From Qipengyuania pacifica (lineage in GTDB: Bacteria > Pseudomonadota > Alphaproteobacteria > Sphingomonadales > Sphingomonadaceae), in contig NZ_JAHWXO010000005.1 of NCBI RefSeq assembly GCF_019857205.1, forward strand, positions 62,001-126,000: a stretch of 64,000 nt of DNA, given 5' to 3'. The stretch's first letter is position 1. Each line of letters begins with the position of its first letter. Positions 42,729 through 50,452 of this stretch are shown one piece after another. The translations under genes were made by a program, and so were the position numbers. The notes under the pieces are model-generated. The model was not told the DNA's origin. It did no database searches and saw only the letters and a program-made list of their open reading frames with translations.

Positions 42729-43151
42729 CTAGGTGCCCGGAGTACTTGTGGGTGTAGCGCCGCCATTGACCTTGCGCACCGTAGTCGTGTTGCCATCCTC
42801 ATCCTGCATTGCAAAGCTGCCGTCTTCTCCGGGGGCTGCGCCGGTGTAGCATTCTTCGCTTTCGTTACCTTCCGGATCGAAGCACATCGCACCGTCATCA
42901 CCGGTTCGCCATTTGCCGCCACCGGTTCGATCACCGTCTGGCGTAGTCTCGACGTATGTTCCGTCCGAGTTGATGGTTTGCAGCGTTACACTGCCATCGG
43001 CTAATTTGATTTCGTAAGTGCCGGTTACGTCACCCGTAGCAGTCCCGCTAGCGGTTGCAGCCGCGGTGTTGGTGGATTCCGGCGTTTTTTCCTCTTTCGA
43101 ACCGCATGCGGCGAGCGCAGCGCAAGCGGCGAAGACCATAAGCTTTTTCAT
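42729..43151 (-). CDS. Putative lipoprotein, upstream member of a tandem pair
   Basis: Predicts 140 residues. The lipobox is ALAACGSKE, followed by a Thr/Ala/Ser-rich linker. The domain has TGTYEIKLADGSVTLQTI, NSDGTYVETTPDGDRTG, GKWRTGDDGAMCFDPEG and ECYTGAA, parallel to the downstream gene, so the two arose by duplication. The strong ribosome binding site (GGGGAGAA) is enclosed in the right arm of a stable hairpin (43157-43194), which may control its translation. Confidence 0.72.
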   Translation of the reverse strand: MKKLMVFAACAALAACGSKEEKTPESTNTAAATASGTATGDVTGTYEIKLADGSVTLQTINSDGTYVETTPDGDRTGGGKWRTGDDGAMCFDPEGNESEECYTGAAPGEDGSFAMQDEDGNTTTVRKVNGGATPTSTPGT

Positions 43152-43156
43152 CGGTT

Positions 43157-43194
43157 CTCCCCTTTCGCGGGCACAACGCGCGCGAAAGGGGGAG
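43157..43194 (-). promoter_or_regulatory. Hairpin sequestering the ribosome binding site of the lipoprotein gene
   Basis: On the + strand, CCCCTTTCGCG (43159-43169) pairs with CGCGAAAGGGG (43181-43191), an 11-bp perfect stem with an 11-nt loop; CT/AG at the outer ends can add two pairs with one bulged G. On the transcribed minus strand the 3' arm reads CGCGAAAGGGGAG and contains the Shine-Dalgarno of the lipoprotein gene, 5 nt from its ATG. No T-run follows, so a plain terminator for the upstream thiolase gene is less likely. Confidence 0.6.
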
Positions 43195-43205
43195 GGTCCC
43201 GAAAA

Positions 43206-44402
43206 TCAGACGAGTTCGACCGCCACCGCCGTCGCTTCACCGCCACCGATGCAGAGGGACGCGATTCCGCGCTTCTTCCCCTGTTCCTTAAGTGCGTTGA
43301 GAAGGGTGACGATAATCCGCGTACCGCTCGCCCCGATAGGGTGTCCAAGCGCCGTGCCACCGCCATTCACGTTGATCTTGTCGTGAGGGATGCCGATGTC
43401 ACGCATGGCGAACATCGCGACGCAGGCAAAGGCCTCGTTCACTTCCCACAAGTCGACGTCGTCAGCCGACCATCCGGCATTTTCGAGAACCTTGTTTATA
43501 GCGCCGACCGGAGCAACCGTGAATTCGGATGGTGCCTGGGCATGGGCTGCCATGGCAACAATCCGGGCGACGGGGGTCTGTCCATTTTTCTCCGCAACAC
43601 TCTCACGGGTCAGCACAACGGCGGCGGCGCCGTCCGAAATCGAGGACGAAGTCGCAGCCGTAATCGTCCCATCCTTGGCGAAAGCCGGACGTAGCGTAGG
43701 AATCTTGTCGGGCTTGCCCTTTCCGGGCTGCTCGTCGTGTTCGACAGTTACTTCGCCGGCGCGGGTGGAGAAGGTGACCGGCACAACTTCCCCAGCGAAT
43801 GCGCCGTTTTCGATGGCCGCATTTGCACGTCGGAGCGATTCAATCGAATAAGCGTCCATTTCTTCGCGGGTGAGCTGGTAATCGTTTGCCGTGTCCTGGG
43901 CGAAAGTGCCCATCGCACGGCCTTCTTCGTACGCATCTTCTAGCCCATCGAGGAACATGTGATCGTAAGCCGTGTCATGTCCGAGGCGCGCACCGCTACG
44001 GTGCTTTTTCAGCAGATACGGCGCATTGGTCATGCTTTCCATGCCACCGGCCACAACGTAATCGATGGTGCCGCTCGCCAGCGCTTCTGCGCCCATGATA
44101 ACAGTCTGCATGCCACTGCCGCAGACTTTGTTGACTGTGGTTGCCTGAACCGACTTCGGGAGGCCGGCCTTGATGGACGCTTGCCGGGCGGGGGCCTGAC
44201 CGAGACCTGCAGGAAGAACGCAGCCCATGTAGGTGCGATCAAACTTATCGGCGGAAACACCCGACCGTTCGACCGCTGCTTTAACCGCTGTCGCGCCAAG
44301 ATCGGTTGCCGAAACATCCGCAAGCGCGCCCTGCATTCCCCCCATTGGGGTTCGGGCATAAGACAGAATGACGACGGGATCGGATGCGCTGAACTTGGGC
44401 AT
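43206..44402 (-). CDS. Acetyl-CoA acetyltransferase (thiolase)
   Basis: Condenses two acetyl-CoA or cleaves acetoacetyl-CoA; 398 residues, the usual length. The acylated Cys is in TVNKVCGSGMQTV; other motifs are NEAFACVAM, GGGTALGHPIGASGTR (catalytic His) and the second catalytic Cys in SLCIGGGEATA. It belongs to the biosynthetic/degradative thiolase II class (AtoB/PhaA). It is divergent from the aldehyde dehydrogenase gene across an 89-nt gap with two palindromes. Confidence 0.94.
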   Translation of the reverse strand: MPKFSASDPVVILSYARTPMGGMQGALADVSATDLGATAVKAAVERSGVSADKFDRTYMGCVLPAGLGQAPARQASIKAGLPKSVQATTVNKVCGSGMQTVIMGAEALASGTIDYVVAGGMESMTNAPYLLKKHRSGARLGHDTAYDHMFLDGLEDAYEEGRAMGTFAQDTANDYQLTREEMDAYSIESLRRANAAIENGAFAGEVVPVTFSTRAGEVTVEHDEQPGKGKPDKIPTLRPAFAKDGTITAATSSSISDGAAAVVLTRESVAEKNGQTPVARIVAMAAHAQAPSEFTVAPVGAINKVLENAGWSADDVDLWEVNEAFACVAMFAMRDIGIPHDKINVNGGGTALGHPIGASGTRIIVTLLNALKEQGKKRGIASLCIGGGEATAVAVELV

Positions 44403-44429
44403 GCTTGTGCTGGTCCTTGTGTTCTGGAA

Positions 44430-44447
44430 TATCTCGCTGCCGAGATA
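44430..44447. promoter_or_regulatory. Palindrome 1 in the thiolase/aldehyde dehydrogenase divergent gap
   Basis: TATCTCG (44430-44436) and CGAGATA (44441-44447) form a perfect 7-4-7 inverted repeat. It lies 28 nt from the thiolase ATG and 45 nt from the dehydrogenase ATG. It is a candidate operator for a dimeric transcription factor. Confidence 0.4.
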
Positions 44448-44452
44448 GGATG

Positions 44453-44469
44453 TGCGTCGCTGCGACGCA
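44453..44469. promoter_or_regulatory. Palindrome 2 in the thiolase/aldehyde dehydrogenase divergent gap
   Basis: TGCGTCG (44453-44459) and CGACGCA (44463-44469) form a perfect 7-3-7 inverted repeat, 22 nt before the aldehyde dehydrogenase ATG. Its sequence differs from palindrome 1, which it follows after 5 nt. Confidence 0.4.
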
Positions 44470-44491
44470 ACATGGACCGAGGGAGTTTAGG

Positions 44492-45922
44492 ATGGTTGAA
44501 GATCGCAGAGCGGCAATGGAAGCCGTGCTTAGGAAGCAGCGCTCCGCCCACCATCAGATGCGTCCAGAGCCCATGAACCTGCGCAGGGATCGCATCGAAC
44601 GCGCTATAACCTTGTTGAAAAAGCACGGCGATGATCTGTGCAAGGTGATGGCTGCCGATTTCGGAAACCGTTCGCCGCTTCAGTCGATGATTACCGACAT
44701 TGCGGGAACGGCGAATTTCGGAAAATATTGCCTCAAGAACATGGACAAGTGGGCGCGGGCAGAAAAGCGCCACGTCCAGTTTCCCTTGGGCCTGCTCGGG
44801 GCAAAGGCAGAGGTTCGCTACGAGCCCAAGGGCGTCGTCGGGATATTGTCACCCTGGAATTTCCCGGTGAACCTCAGCTTCGGCCCCCTCATGCAGGTAT
44901 TTGCCGCCGGTAATCGTGCGATGATCAAGCCGAGCGAGTTTACTGAAAAGACCAGTTTGCTCACCAAGGAACTTATCGAGGAATATTTCACGCCAGACGA
45001 ATGTGCTGTCTTCACCGGGGGGCCGGAGGTTGCCGCTGCTTTCAGTGAACTTGCATTCGATCACCTGGTTTTTACGGGATCGACCGCAACAGGGCGCAAG
45101 GTCATGGAGGCGGCGTCCAAAAATCTCGTACCCGTGACGCTCGAATTAGGCGGAAAATCCCCCGTATTCATGGGCGAAAGCGCCGATTTCGCGAAGGCTG
45201 GGGAACGCGTGGCCCTGGGCAAGATGATGAATGCAGGCCAGATATGTCTTGCTCCGGATTATCTATACGTGCCCGAAAGCAAAGTGGATGAGGCGATCCA
45301 CGGTGTATGGGAGGGGACTGCCGACATGTACCCCTCACTGCTCGACAACGAGGATTATGCCAGCATCGTTACAGACAGGCATTTTGATCGCCTGCAGGCG
45401 ATCGTAGCAGATGCGCGCGACAAGGGTGCGGAGGTGATCGAGGTCAATCCCGCCAACGAGGATTTCTCCAACACCAATGCGCGCAAGATGCCGCTGACGA
45501 TCCTGAAGAATGTCAGCGAAGACATGAAGGCGATGCAGGAAGAAATCTTCGGACCGGTCCTGCCGGTGAAGACCTATGCCGATATCGATGACGCTATTGA
45601 CTACGTGAACCAGCACGACCGTCCGCTGGGGCTGTACTATTTCGGACAGGATAGCAGCGAGCGCGAGAAGGTGTTGAGCAAAACCATCAGTGGCGGCGTG
45701 ACCGTGAACGATGTTCTGTTCCACGTTTCGATGGATGATCTACCGTTCGGTGGAGTGGGGCCGTCTGGCATGGGCAGCTATCATGGGGTCGAGGGATTTC
45801 GCGAATTCAGCCATGCTCGCAGCATCTATACACAGCCAAAAATCGACGTTGCCAAACTGGGCGGCTTCAAGCCGCCATACGGAGCGGCCACAGAAAAAGC
45901 TGTCAAAACCATGATGAAATAG
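44492..45922 (+). CDS. Aldehyde dehydrogenase, coniferyl-aldehyde type
   Basis: Predicts 476 residues. NAD(P)-dependent oxidation of an aldehyde to an acid. SPWNFPVNLSFGPL and IKPSEFTEKTS are cofactor motifs, FTGSTATGRKVM is the NAD loop, LELGGKSP holds the general-base Glu and NAGQICLAPDYL the catalytic Cys. The C-terminal LPFGGVGPSGMGSYHG is typical of the coniferyl aldehyde subgroup. ATG 44492 has GAGGGAG upstream. The substrate assignment comes from subgroup resemblance only. Confidence 0.88.
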   Translation: MVEDRRAAMEAVLRKQRSAHHQMRPEPMNLRRDRIERAITLLKKHGDDLCKVMAADFGNRSPLQSMITDIAGTANFGKYCLKNMDKWARAEKRHVQFPLGLLGAKAEVRYEPKGVVGILSPWNFPVNLSFGPLMQVFAAGNRAMIKPSEFTEKTSLLTKELIEEYFTPDECAVFTGGPEVAAAFSELAFDHLVFTGSTATGRKVMEAASKNLVPVTLELGGKSPVFMGESADFAKAGERVALGKMMNAGQICLAPDYLYVPESKVDEAIHGVWEGTADMYPSLLDNEDYASIVTDRHFDRLQAIVADARDKGAEVIEVNPANEDFSNTNARKMPLTILKNVSEDMKAMQEEIFGPVLPVKTYADIDDAIDYVNQHDRPLGLYYFGQDSSEREKVLSKTISGGVTVNDVLFHVSMDDLPFGGVGPSGMGSYHGVEGFREFSHARSIYTQPKIDVAKLGGFKPPYGAATEKAVKTMMK

Positions 45923-45961
45923 CGGGCCGGGTGTGGAGCGCGGCGCATGTCGCGGATTTAT

Positions 45962-45976
45962 TGCGAATAGTTCGCA
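45962..45976. promoter_or_regulatory. Inverted repeat upstream of the nuo promoter
   Basis: TGCGAA-TAG-TTCGCA is a perfect 6-3-6 inverted repeat, 12 nt before the putative -35 of the nuo operon and 39 nt after the aldehyde dehydrogenase stop. It could be an operator for the operon or a weak terminator (followed by TTTCTCC). Confidence 0.35.
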
Positions 45977-45987
45977 TTTCTCCACCC

Positions 45988-46016
45988 TTGCACCATCTGG
46001 GTGAGGGGCCTAGAGG
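45988..46016 (+). promoter_or_regulatory. Candidate promoter of the nuo operon
   Basis: TTGCAC (45988-45993), a 17-nt spacer and TAGAGG (46011-46016) resemble a sigma70-type promoter, with the -10 ending 38 nt before the nuoA GTG. The -10 is weak. Confidence 0.35.
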
Positions 46017-46054
46017 CGGGCGCGAAAACAAGCTCCCGTGCCTAGGAATCATTC

Positions 46055-46429
46055 GTGGTCGACCTCGAACAATACCTGCCCATCCTGATTTTCCTGTTCA
46101 TTGCCGTTGGTCTTTCGGCATTGTTCGTATTCCTCCCGATGGGCGTTTCGCGGCTAACTGGGGCTCACAAGCCCAATGCTGAGAAAAACAGCGAGTATGA
46201 ATGCGGATTTCCCGCATTCGAAGATTCGCGCAGCCAGTTCGATGTTAAATTCTATCTCGTTGCGATCAGCTTCCTGCTGTTCGACCTCGAAGCGTCCTTT
46301 CTCTTCCCGTGGGCAGTCAGTCTGCAGTTCACAGGGTGGGAAGGCTGGATCGGTATGATGATCTTTCTCGGCATCCTCGCCGTAGGCCTCGCCTACGAGT
46401 GGAAGATGGGCGCCCTGGATTGGGAATAA
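46055..46429 (+). CDS. nuoA: NADH-quinone oxidoreductase subunit A
   Basis: Membrane subunit of complex I, 124 residues with three helices. Conserved features: [29 protein letters not shown] with the loop Cys near the quinone site, and [14 protein letters not shown]. The start is GTG 46055 with AGGA at 46044-46047. This is the first gene of the 14-gene nuo operon, and nuoB follows after 4 nt. Confidence 0.96.
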   Translation: MVDLEQYLPILIFLFIAVGLSALFVFLPMGVSRLTGAHKPNAEKNSEYECGFPAFEDSRSQFDVKFYLVAISFLLFDLEASFLFPWAVSLQFTGWEGWIGMMIFLGILAVGLAYEWKMGALDWE

Positions 46430-46433
46430 CGCC

Positions 46434-47000
46434 ATGAACAATTCAACCATTATCACTCCGCCCAACGCTGTTCCTGCCGCCCAGGGTGGCGAGGTTCGTC
46501 AGCCCGAAGCGGACTATTTCAATGCGCTTCAAACAGAGGTGAACGACAAGGGATTCCTCGTCACCAGCACCGAAGATCTGTTCCAGTGGGCGCGCACCGG
46601 TTCGCTATGGTGGATGACGTTCGGCCTTGCCTGCTGTGCGGTCGAGATGATTCATGTGAACATGCCGCGTTATGACATGGAGCGTTTTGGTGTCGCCCCA
46701 CGTGCCTCACCCCGCCAGTCGGACGTGATGATCGTTGCCGGTACGCTGTGCAACAAGATGGCGCCTGCCCTTCGCAAGGTCTATGACCAGATGTCGGAGC
46801 CGAAATACGTCATCTCGATGGGAAGCTGCGCCAATGGGGGTGGCTACTACCATTACAGCTATTCCGTCGTGCGTGGGTGCGACCGGATCGTACCGGTCGA
46901 CATTTACGTCCCGGGGTGCCCACCGACAGCAGAGGCGCTTTTGTACGGTGTCATGCAGTTGCAGCGGAAGATTCGCCGCTCGGGAACGATCGAAAGGTAA
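46434..47000 (+). CDS. nuoB: NADH-quinone oxidoreductase subunit B
   Basis: Peripheral arm subunit that binds the terminal 4Fe-4S cluster N2 next to the quinone site; 188 residues. The cluster Cys residues are the pair in [12 protein letters not shown], one in [13 protein letters not shown] and one in [34 protein letters not shown] is also conserved. nuoC starts 6 nt downstream. Confidence 0.97.
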   Translation: MNNSTIITPPNAVPAAQGGEVRQPEADYFNALQTEVNDKGFLVTSTEDLFQWARTGSLWWMTFGLACCAVEMIHVNMPRYDMERFGVAPRASPRQSDVMIVAGTLCNKMAPALRKVYDQMSEPKYVISMGSCANGGGYYHYSYSVVRGCDRIVPVDIYVPGCPPTAEALLYGVMQLQRKIRRSGTIER

Positions 47001-47006
47001 GGCCGA

Positions 47007-47897
47007 ATGGCAACGTTACATTCCGCGCCCCGCTTTACCATGATCGACGGGCTGAAGAGTGCGCTCAGCGAGGCGTTGGGCGATCATCTGCTCGGCGCCC
47101 ATGCGGAGCATGGTGAGCTGTTGCTTACCGTAAAGCGTGACAGTGTTGAAGACGTGCTTCGCATGTTGCGCGACGAGCACAAGTATCAGCAGTTGATGGA
47201 GATCGCAGGTGTTGATTACCCGAGCCGTGCCGAACGGTTCGAAGTGGTCTACATGCTGCTTTCTTTGACGACGAATAGCCGGATCATGGTGAAGTGTTCG
47301 GCTTCGGAAGATACTCCGGTTCCTACTGTCACGACGCTGTGGCCGAATGCGGGATGGTTGGAGCGCGAAGTATTCGATATGTACGGGGTGCTTTTCGCCG
47401 GCAACTCGGACCTTCGCCGCATCCTCACCGATTATGGGTTCGAAGGCCATCCCTTCCGCAAGGACTTCCCGCTTACGGGCTATCATGAACTGCGCTACTC
47501 GGAAGATGAAAAGCGCGTTGTCTATGAGCCTGTCGAACTTGCACAGGATCTTCGACAGTTCGATTTCATGAGTCCATGGGAAGGGGCGGATTACGTTCTT
47601 CCCGGCGATGAAAAGGCAGATACGTCTCCGGTAGATGAGCCCAAGACGACCGAGAAGCCATCCGATACCGGTGCAGGGGCCAAGACTGATAAGCAGGCGT
47701 CTGAAAAGGTCACTGCGGGAGCACCCGCCGAGAAAGATGGTGGTGAAGAGGCTCCCGCGCCCAAGCCGACCGAGGATCAACCCGCGCGCCCAAAACGCAA
47801 GGGTAAAACAAGCGATACTGCCGAAGCGACCGAGCCGAAAAAGAAGCGTGCCCCGGCGAAGCGTAAGCCTGCTGCGGCCAAGAAGGATCCGAAGTAA
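47007..47897 (+). CDS. nuoC: NADH-quinone oxidoreductase subunit C with a long charged C-terminal extension
   Basis: Peripheral arm subunit, 296 residues. The conserved core runs to about residue 200: ERFEVVYMLLSL, PNAGWLEREVFDMYGVLF, RRILTDYGFEGHPFRKDFP and FDFMSPWEGADYVLPG. The remaining 96 residues are a low-complexity Lys/Pro/Ala/Glu-rich tail (KPTEDQPARPKRKGK and later KKKRAPAKRKPAAAKK). The core matches usual NuoC size, so the tail is extra. The stop overlaps the next start (TAATG). Confidence 0.94.
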   Translation: MATLHSAPRFTMIDGLKSALSEALGDHLLGAHAEHGELLLTVKRDSVEDVLRMLRDEHKYQQLMEIAGVDYPSRAERFEVVYMLLSLTTNSRIMVKCSASEDTPVPTVTTLWPNAGWLEREVFDMYGVLFAGNSDLRRILTDYGFEGHPFRKDFPLTGYHELRYSEDEKRVVYEPVELAQDLRQFDFMSPWEGADYVLPGDEKADTSPVDEPKTTEKPSDTGAGAKTDKQASEKVTAGAPAEKDGGEEAPAPKPTEDQPARPKRKGKTSDTAEATEPKKKRAPAKRKPAAAKKDPK

Positions 47898-48430
47898 TGA
47901 GTAGGCTTCTTTTCGTCGCGCTACCATTGGCTCTTGCGGCCTGTTCTTCAGAACCTTCGCAGCAGGAGGGTGCCGATGATTTTGCCAATCGTATCGGGCA
48001 GAATGAATCGGCGGCAGTTGACGGGATGGCCAATCCGGACAAGCCCAATACCGCCAATGCACAACCGCCCCAGGGTGCCGATCTTACTCAGCTTCAGAAG
48101 CTGGGCGATATCGGCGGCGTCAATCTTGGTACACGCGAAGGCGGTTGCACGTTGATGATTGGCAAGGATGAGATGATCATAGCAGGCGGCGTCAACGACC
48201 GTGCGATACCTGGCAAAGCGGTTGTAAGGATCGGCGATAGCCTGACGACTGTCGATGCATCGGTCGGTGGTCTTGATGCGGTCAAGAGTGGCACGACCTT
48301 CGAGGGTGAAGGTTTTACCGTTACTGTTTCCCCGGCAGAGGGTGATCAGCAGCGCCGTCCTGCCAATGTCCTCGTACGGGATGCAGCCGGCAAATCACAA
48401 AGCTACAGCGGCAATTGGATCTGCGGATGA
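47897..48430 (+). CDS. Putative lipoprotein inserted between nuoC and nuoD
   Basis: Predicts 177 residues. Lipobox [10 protein letters not shown] with Cys at 16; then a disordered Gln/Asn/Asp/Pro stretch to about residue 60 and a small domain with GREGGCTL-type context ([20 protein letters not shown]), [19 protein letters not shown] and a final Cys in NWICG that could pair with the first. It starts inside the nuoC stop and ends inside the nuoD start, so it is translated as part of the nuo operon. I recognise no family; a role in complex I is only suggested by position. Confidence 0.72.
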   Translation: MSRLLFVALPLALAACSSEPSQQEGADDFANRIGQNESAAVDGMANPDKPNTANAQPPQGADLTQLQKLGDIGGVNLGTREGGCTLMIGKDEMIIAGGVNDRAIPGKAVVRIGDSLTTVDASVGGLDAVKSGTTFEGEGFTVTVSPAEGDQQRRPANVLVRDAAGKSQSYSGNWICG

Positions 48431-49644
48431 GCCACGCCATGCATTTAGAAGAGTCGCCGACTACCGGCGACGAGGTGATCACCAACTACACGATCAATTT
48501 CGGACCGCAGCACCCTGCGGCGCACGGAGTTCTTCGTATGGTGATGGAACTTGACGGTGAGATCATCGAGAGGGTCGATCCGCATGTCGGCCTGCTGCAT
48601 CGCGGCACCGAGAAGCTGATCGAGCACAAGACGTATCTGCAGGCGCTGCCCTATTTTGATCGGCTCGATTACTGCAGCCCGCTCGCGCAGGAATACAGCT
48701 ACGTTCTTGCGATTGAGAAGCTGCTCAACGTCCAGGTGCCTGAGCGCGCTCAATATCTGCGCGTACTGTTCGCCGAATTGACCCGCATCTGCAATCACAT
48801 GCTCAACATCGGTGCGCACGTCATGGACGTTGGCGCCATGACGCCCAACCTTTGGGTTTTCGAACTGCGCGAAGACTGTCTGAATTTCTTCGAGCGGGCT
48901 TCTGGAGCGCGTATGCACAGCGCGTGGTTCCGCCCAGGCGGCGTCCATCAGGATGTACCTGAGAAACTGCTTGTCGATATCGGCAACTGGATCGACACGC
49001 GGCTGCCCGAACTGTTCGGTGATGCCATGAGCCTCGTTCTCGACAATCGCATTTTCAAGCAGCGGAACGTCGATATCGCCGTGGTGAGCAAGGACGATGC
49101 GGTGGCTTGGGGCTTCTCCGGCCCGATGATCCGCGCAGCGGGCATTCCATGGGATCTGCGTAAAAGTCAGCCATACGATGTGTACGACCGTATGGAGTTC
49201 GACATTCCCGTCGGCACCAATTCGGATTGTTACGACCGCTTCGTGGTCCGCGTGAAGGAAGTGTACGAAAGCGCCAAGATCATGAAGCAGTGCCTGGCAC
49301 AAATGCCGGGCGGCCCGATCTGCTCTGACGATCGCAAGGTTTCGCCGCCCAAGCGCGCGGAAATGAAGCAGTCGATGGAAGCGCTGATCCACCACTTCAA
49401 GCTGTATACAGAGGGCTTCCACGTGCCAGCCGGTGAGGTCTACGTGGCGACAGAAAGCCCAAAGGGTGAATTTGGCGTCTATCTCGTCAGCGATGGCTCG
49501 AACAAACCTTACCGCTGCAAGATACGTCCGACGGCTTTCAGCCACCTCCAGGCAATGGATTTTATGAGCAAAGGTCACATGCTGCCCGACGCCACTGCCA
49601 TTCTCGGCGCCATCGACGTCGTCTTTGGGGAGTGTGATCGCTGA
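48427..49644 (+). CDS. nuoD: NADH-quinone oxidoreductase subunit D
   Basis: Peripheral arm subunit of the quinone-binding site, 405 residues. Conserved: [50 protein letters not shown], and the C-terminal [13 protein letters not shown] with DVVFGECDR. The start ATG 48427 gives an ATGA overlap with the lipoprotein gene. Confidence 0.97.
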   Translation: MSHAMHLEESPTTGDEVITNYTINFGPQHPAAHGVLRMVMELDGEIIERVDPHVGLLHRGTEKLIEHKTYLQALPYFDRLDYCSPLAQEYSYVLAIEKLLNVQVPERAQYLRVLFAELTRICNHMLNIGAHVMDVGAMTPNLWVFELREDCLNFFERASGARMHSAWFRPGGVHQDVPEKLLVDIGNWIDTRLPELFGDAMSLVLDNRIFKQRNVDIAVVSKDDAVAWGFSGPMIRAAGIPWDLRKSQPYDVYDRMEFDIPVGTNSDCYDRFVVRVKEVYESAKIMKQCLAQMPGGPICSDDRKVSPPKRAEMKQSMEALIHHFKLYTEGFHVPAGEVYVATESPKGEFGVYLVSDGSNKPYRCKIRPTAFSHLQAMDFMSKGHMLPDATAILGAIDVVFGECDR

Positions 49645-50312
49645 TGGCCGACCGTAACCCCGCACCCGACACTCCCGAACTGCGTGAGCGCTGGGGTGCT
49701 TTCGAGTTTACCGAAAGCTACCGTGAGCGCGCGGACAAAGCGATTGCACGCTATCCCGAGGGGCGCCAGCGCTCGGCGGTGATGCCGCTGCTCGACCTTG
49801 CCCAGCGGCAGGTCGGAGAACAGACCAACACGCAGGGCTGGCTGCCATTGCCGGTGATCGAATATGTCGCCGACTATCTAGACATGCCGGTCATCCGCGT
49901 ACTCGAAGTCGCCAGCTTCTATTTCATGTATAATATGAAGCCCGTCGGTAAGTACCACGTGCAGGTTTGCGGAACGACACCGTGTATGCTGCGCGGTTCG
50001 GACGGCTTGTTCGAAACCTGTAAGAAGCGTGGCATGAGCAAGGGCCACGTATCTGACGATGGCCTGTGGACCCTCACCGAGGTCGAATGCATGGGCAATT
50101 GCGCTACCGCGCCCATGGTCCAGATCAACGACGACAATTACGAGGATCTTACGCCCGAACGGCTCGACGCCATTCTCGATGAACTGGCCGCGGGCAATCA
50201 GCCCAAGACCGGCACCCAGATCGAAGGCAAGCGCACTAGCGAACCTGAAGGTGGTCCCACCACATTGAAGGACATGGTCGGCGCAAACCACGATTACCGG
50301 GGGGAATGGTAA
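49644..50312 (+). CDS. nuoE: NADH-quinone oxidoreductase subunit E
   Basis: Thioredoxin-like 2Fe-2S subunit of the NADH dehydrogenase module, 222 residues. The ligands are in VQVCGTTPCMLRGSDG and VECMGNCATAPMVQ. The N-terminal helical part AVMPLLDLAQRQVG is typical. A C-terminal 40-residue extension after DELAAGNQ is charged. Overlaps nuoD (TGATG) and the small gene after it (TAATG). Confidence 0.96.
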   Translation: MADRNPAPDTPELRERWGAFEFTESYRERADKAIARYPEGRQRSAVMPLLDLAQRQVGEQTNTQGWLPLPVIEYVADYLDMPVIRVLEVASFYFMYNMKPVGKYHVQVCGTTPCMLRGSDGLFETCKKRGMSKGHVSDDGLWTLTEVECMGNCATAPMVQINDDNYEDLTPERLDAILDELAAGNQPKTGTQIEGKRTSEPEGGPTTLKDMVGANHDYRGEW

Positions 50313-50452
50313 TGGAAGTCGTCACCATCCTCGTTGCATTGGTACTCGCGTGGATCGCGTGGAAGGTTCTCGTCGGTATCGTTAAATTTGGCGCACTCGC
50401 GATTATTGCAGTCGCCGCAATCTATCTCCTCTCGCAAGGGGGCGCATTCTGA
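50312..50452 (+). CDS. 46-residue membrane peptide between nuoE and nuoF
   Basis: ATG 50312 overlaps the nuoE stop (TAATG), and its TGA overlaps the nuoF ATG (TGATG), so it is coupled at both ends and the coordinates are unambiguous. The peptide starts [18 protein letters not shown], continues with [19 protein letters not shown] and ends LLSQGGAF: two hydrophobic segments joined at about residues 18-26 (WKVLVGIVK). No soluble domain is possible. It has no homologue that I recognise. Confidence 0.75.
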   Translation: MEVVTILVALVLAWIAWKVLVGIVKFGALAIIAVAAIYLLSQGGAF

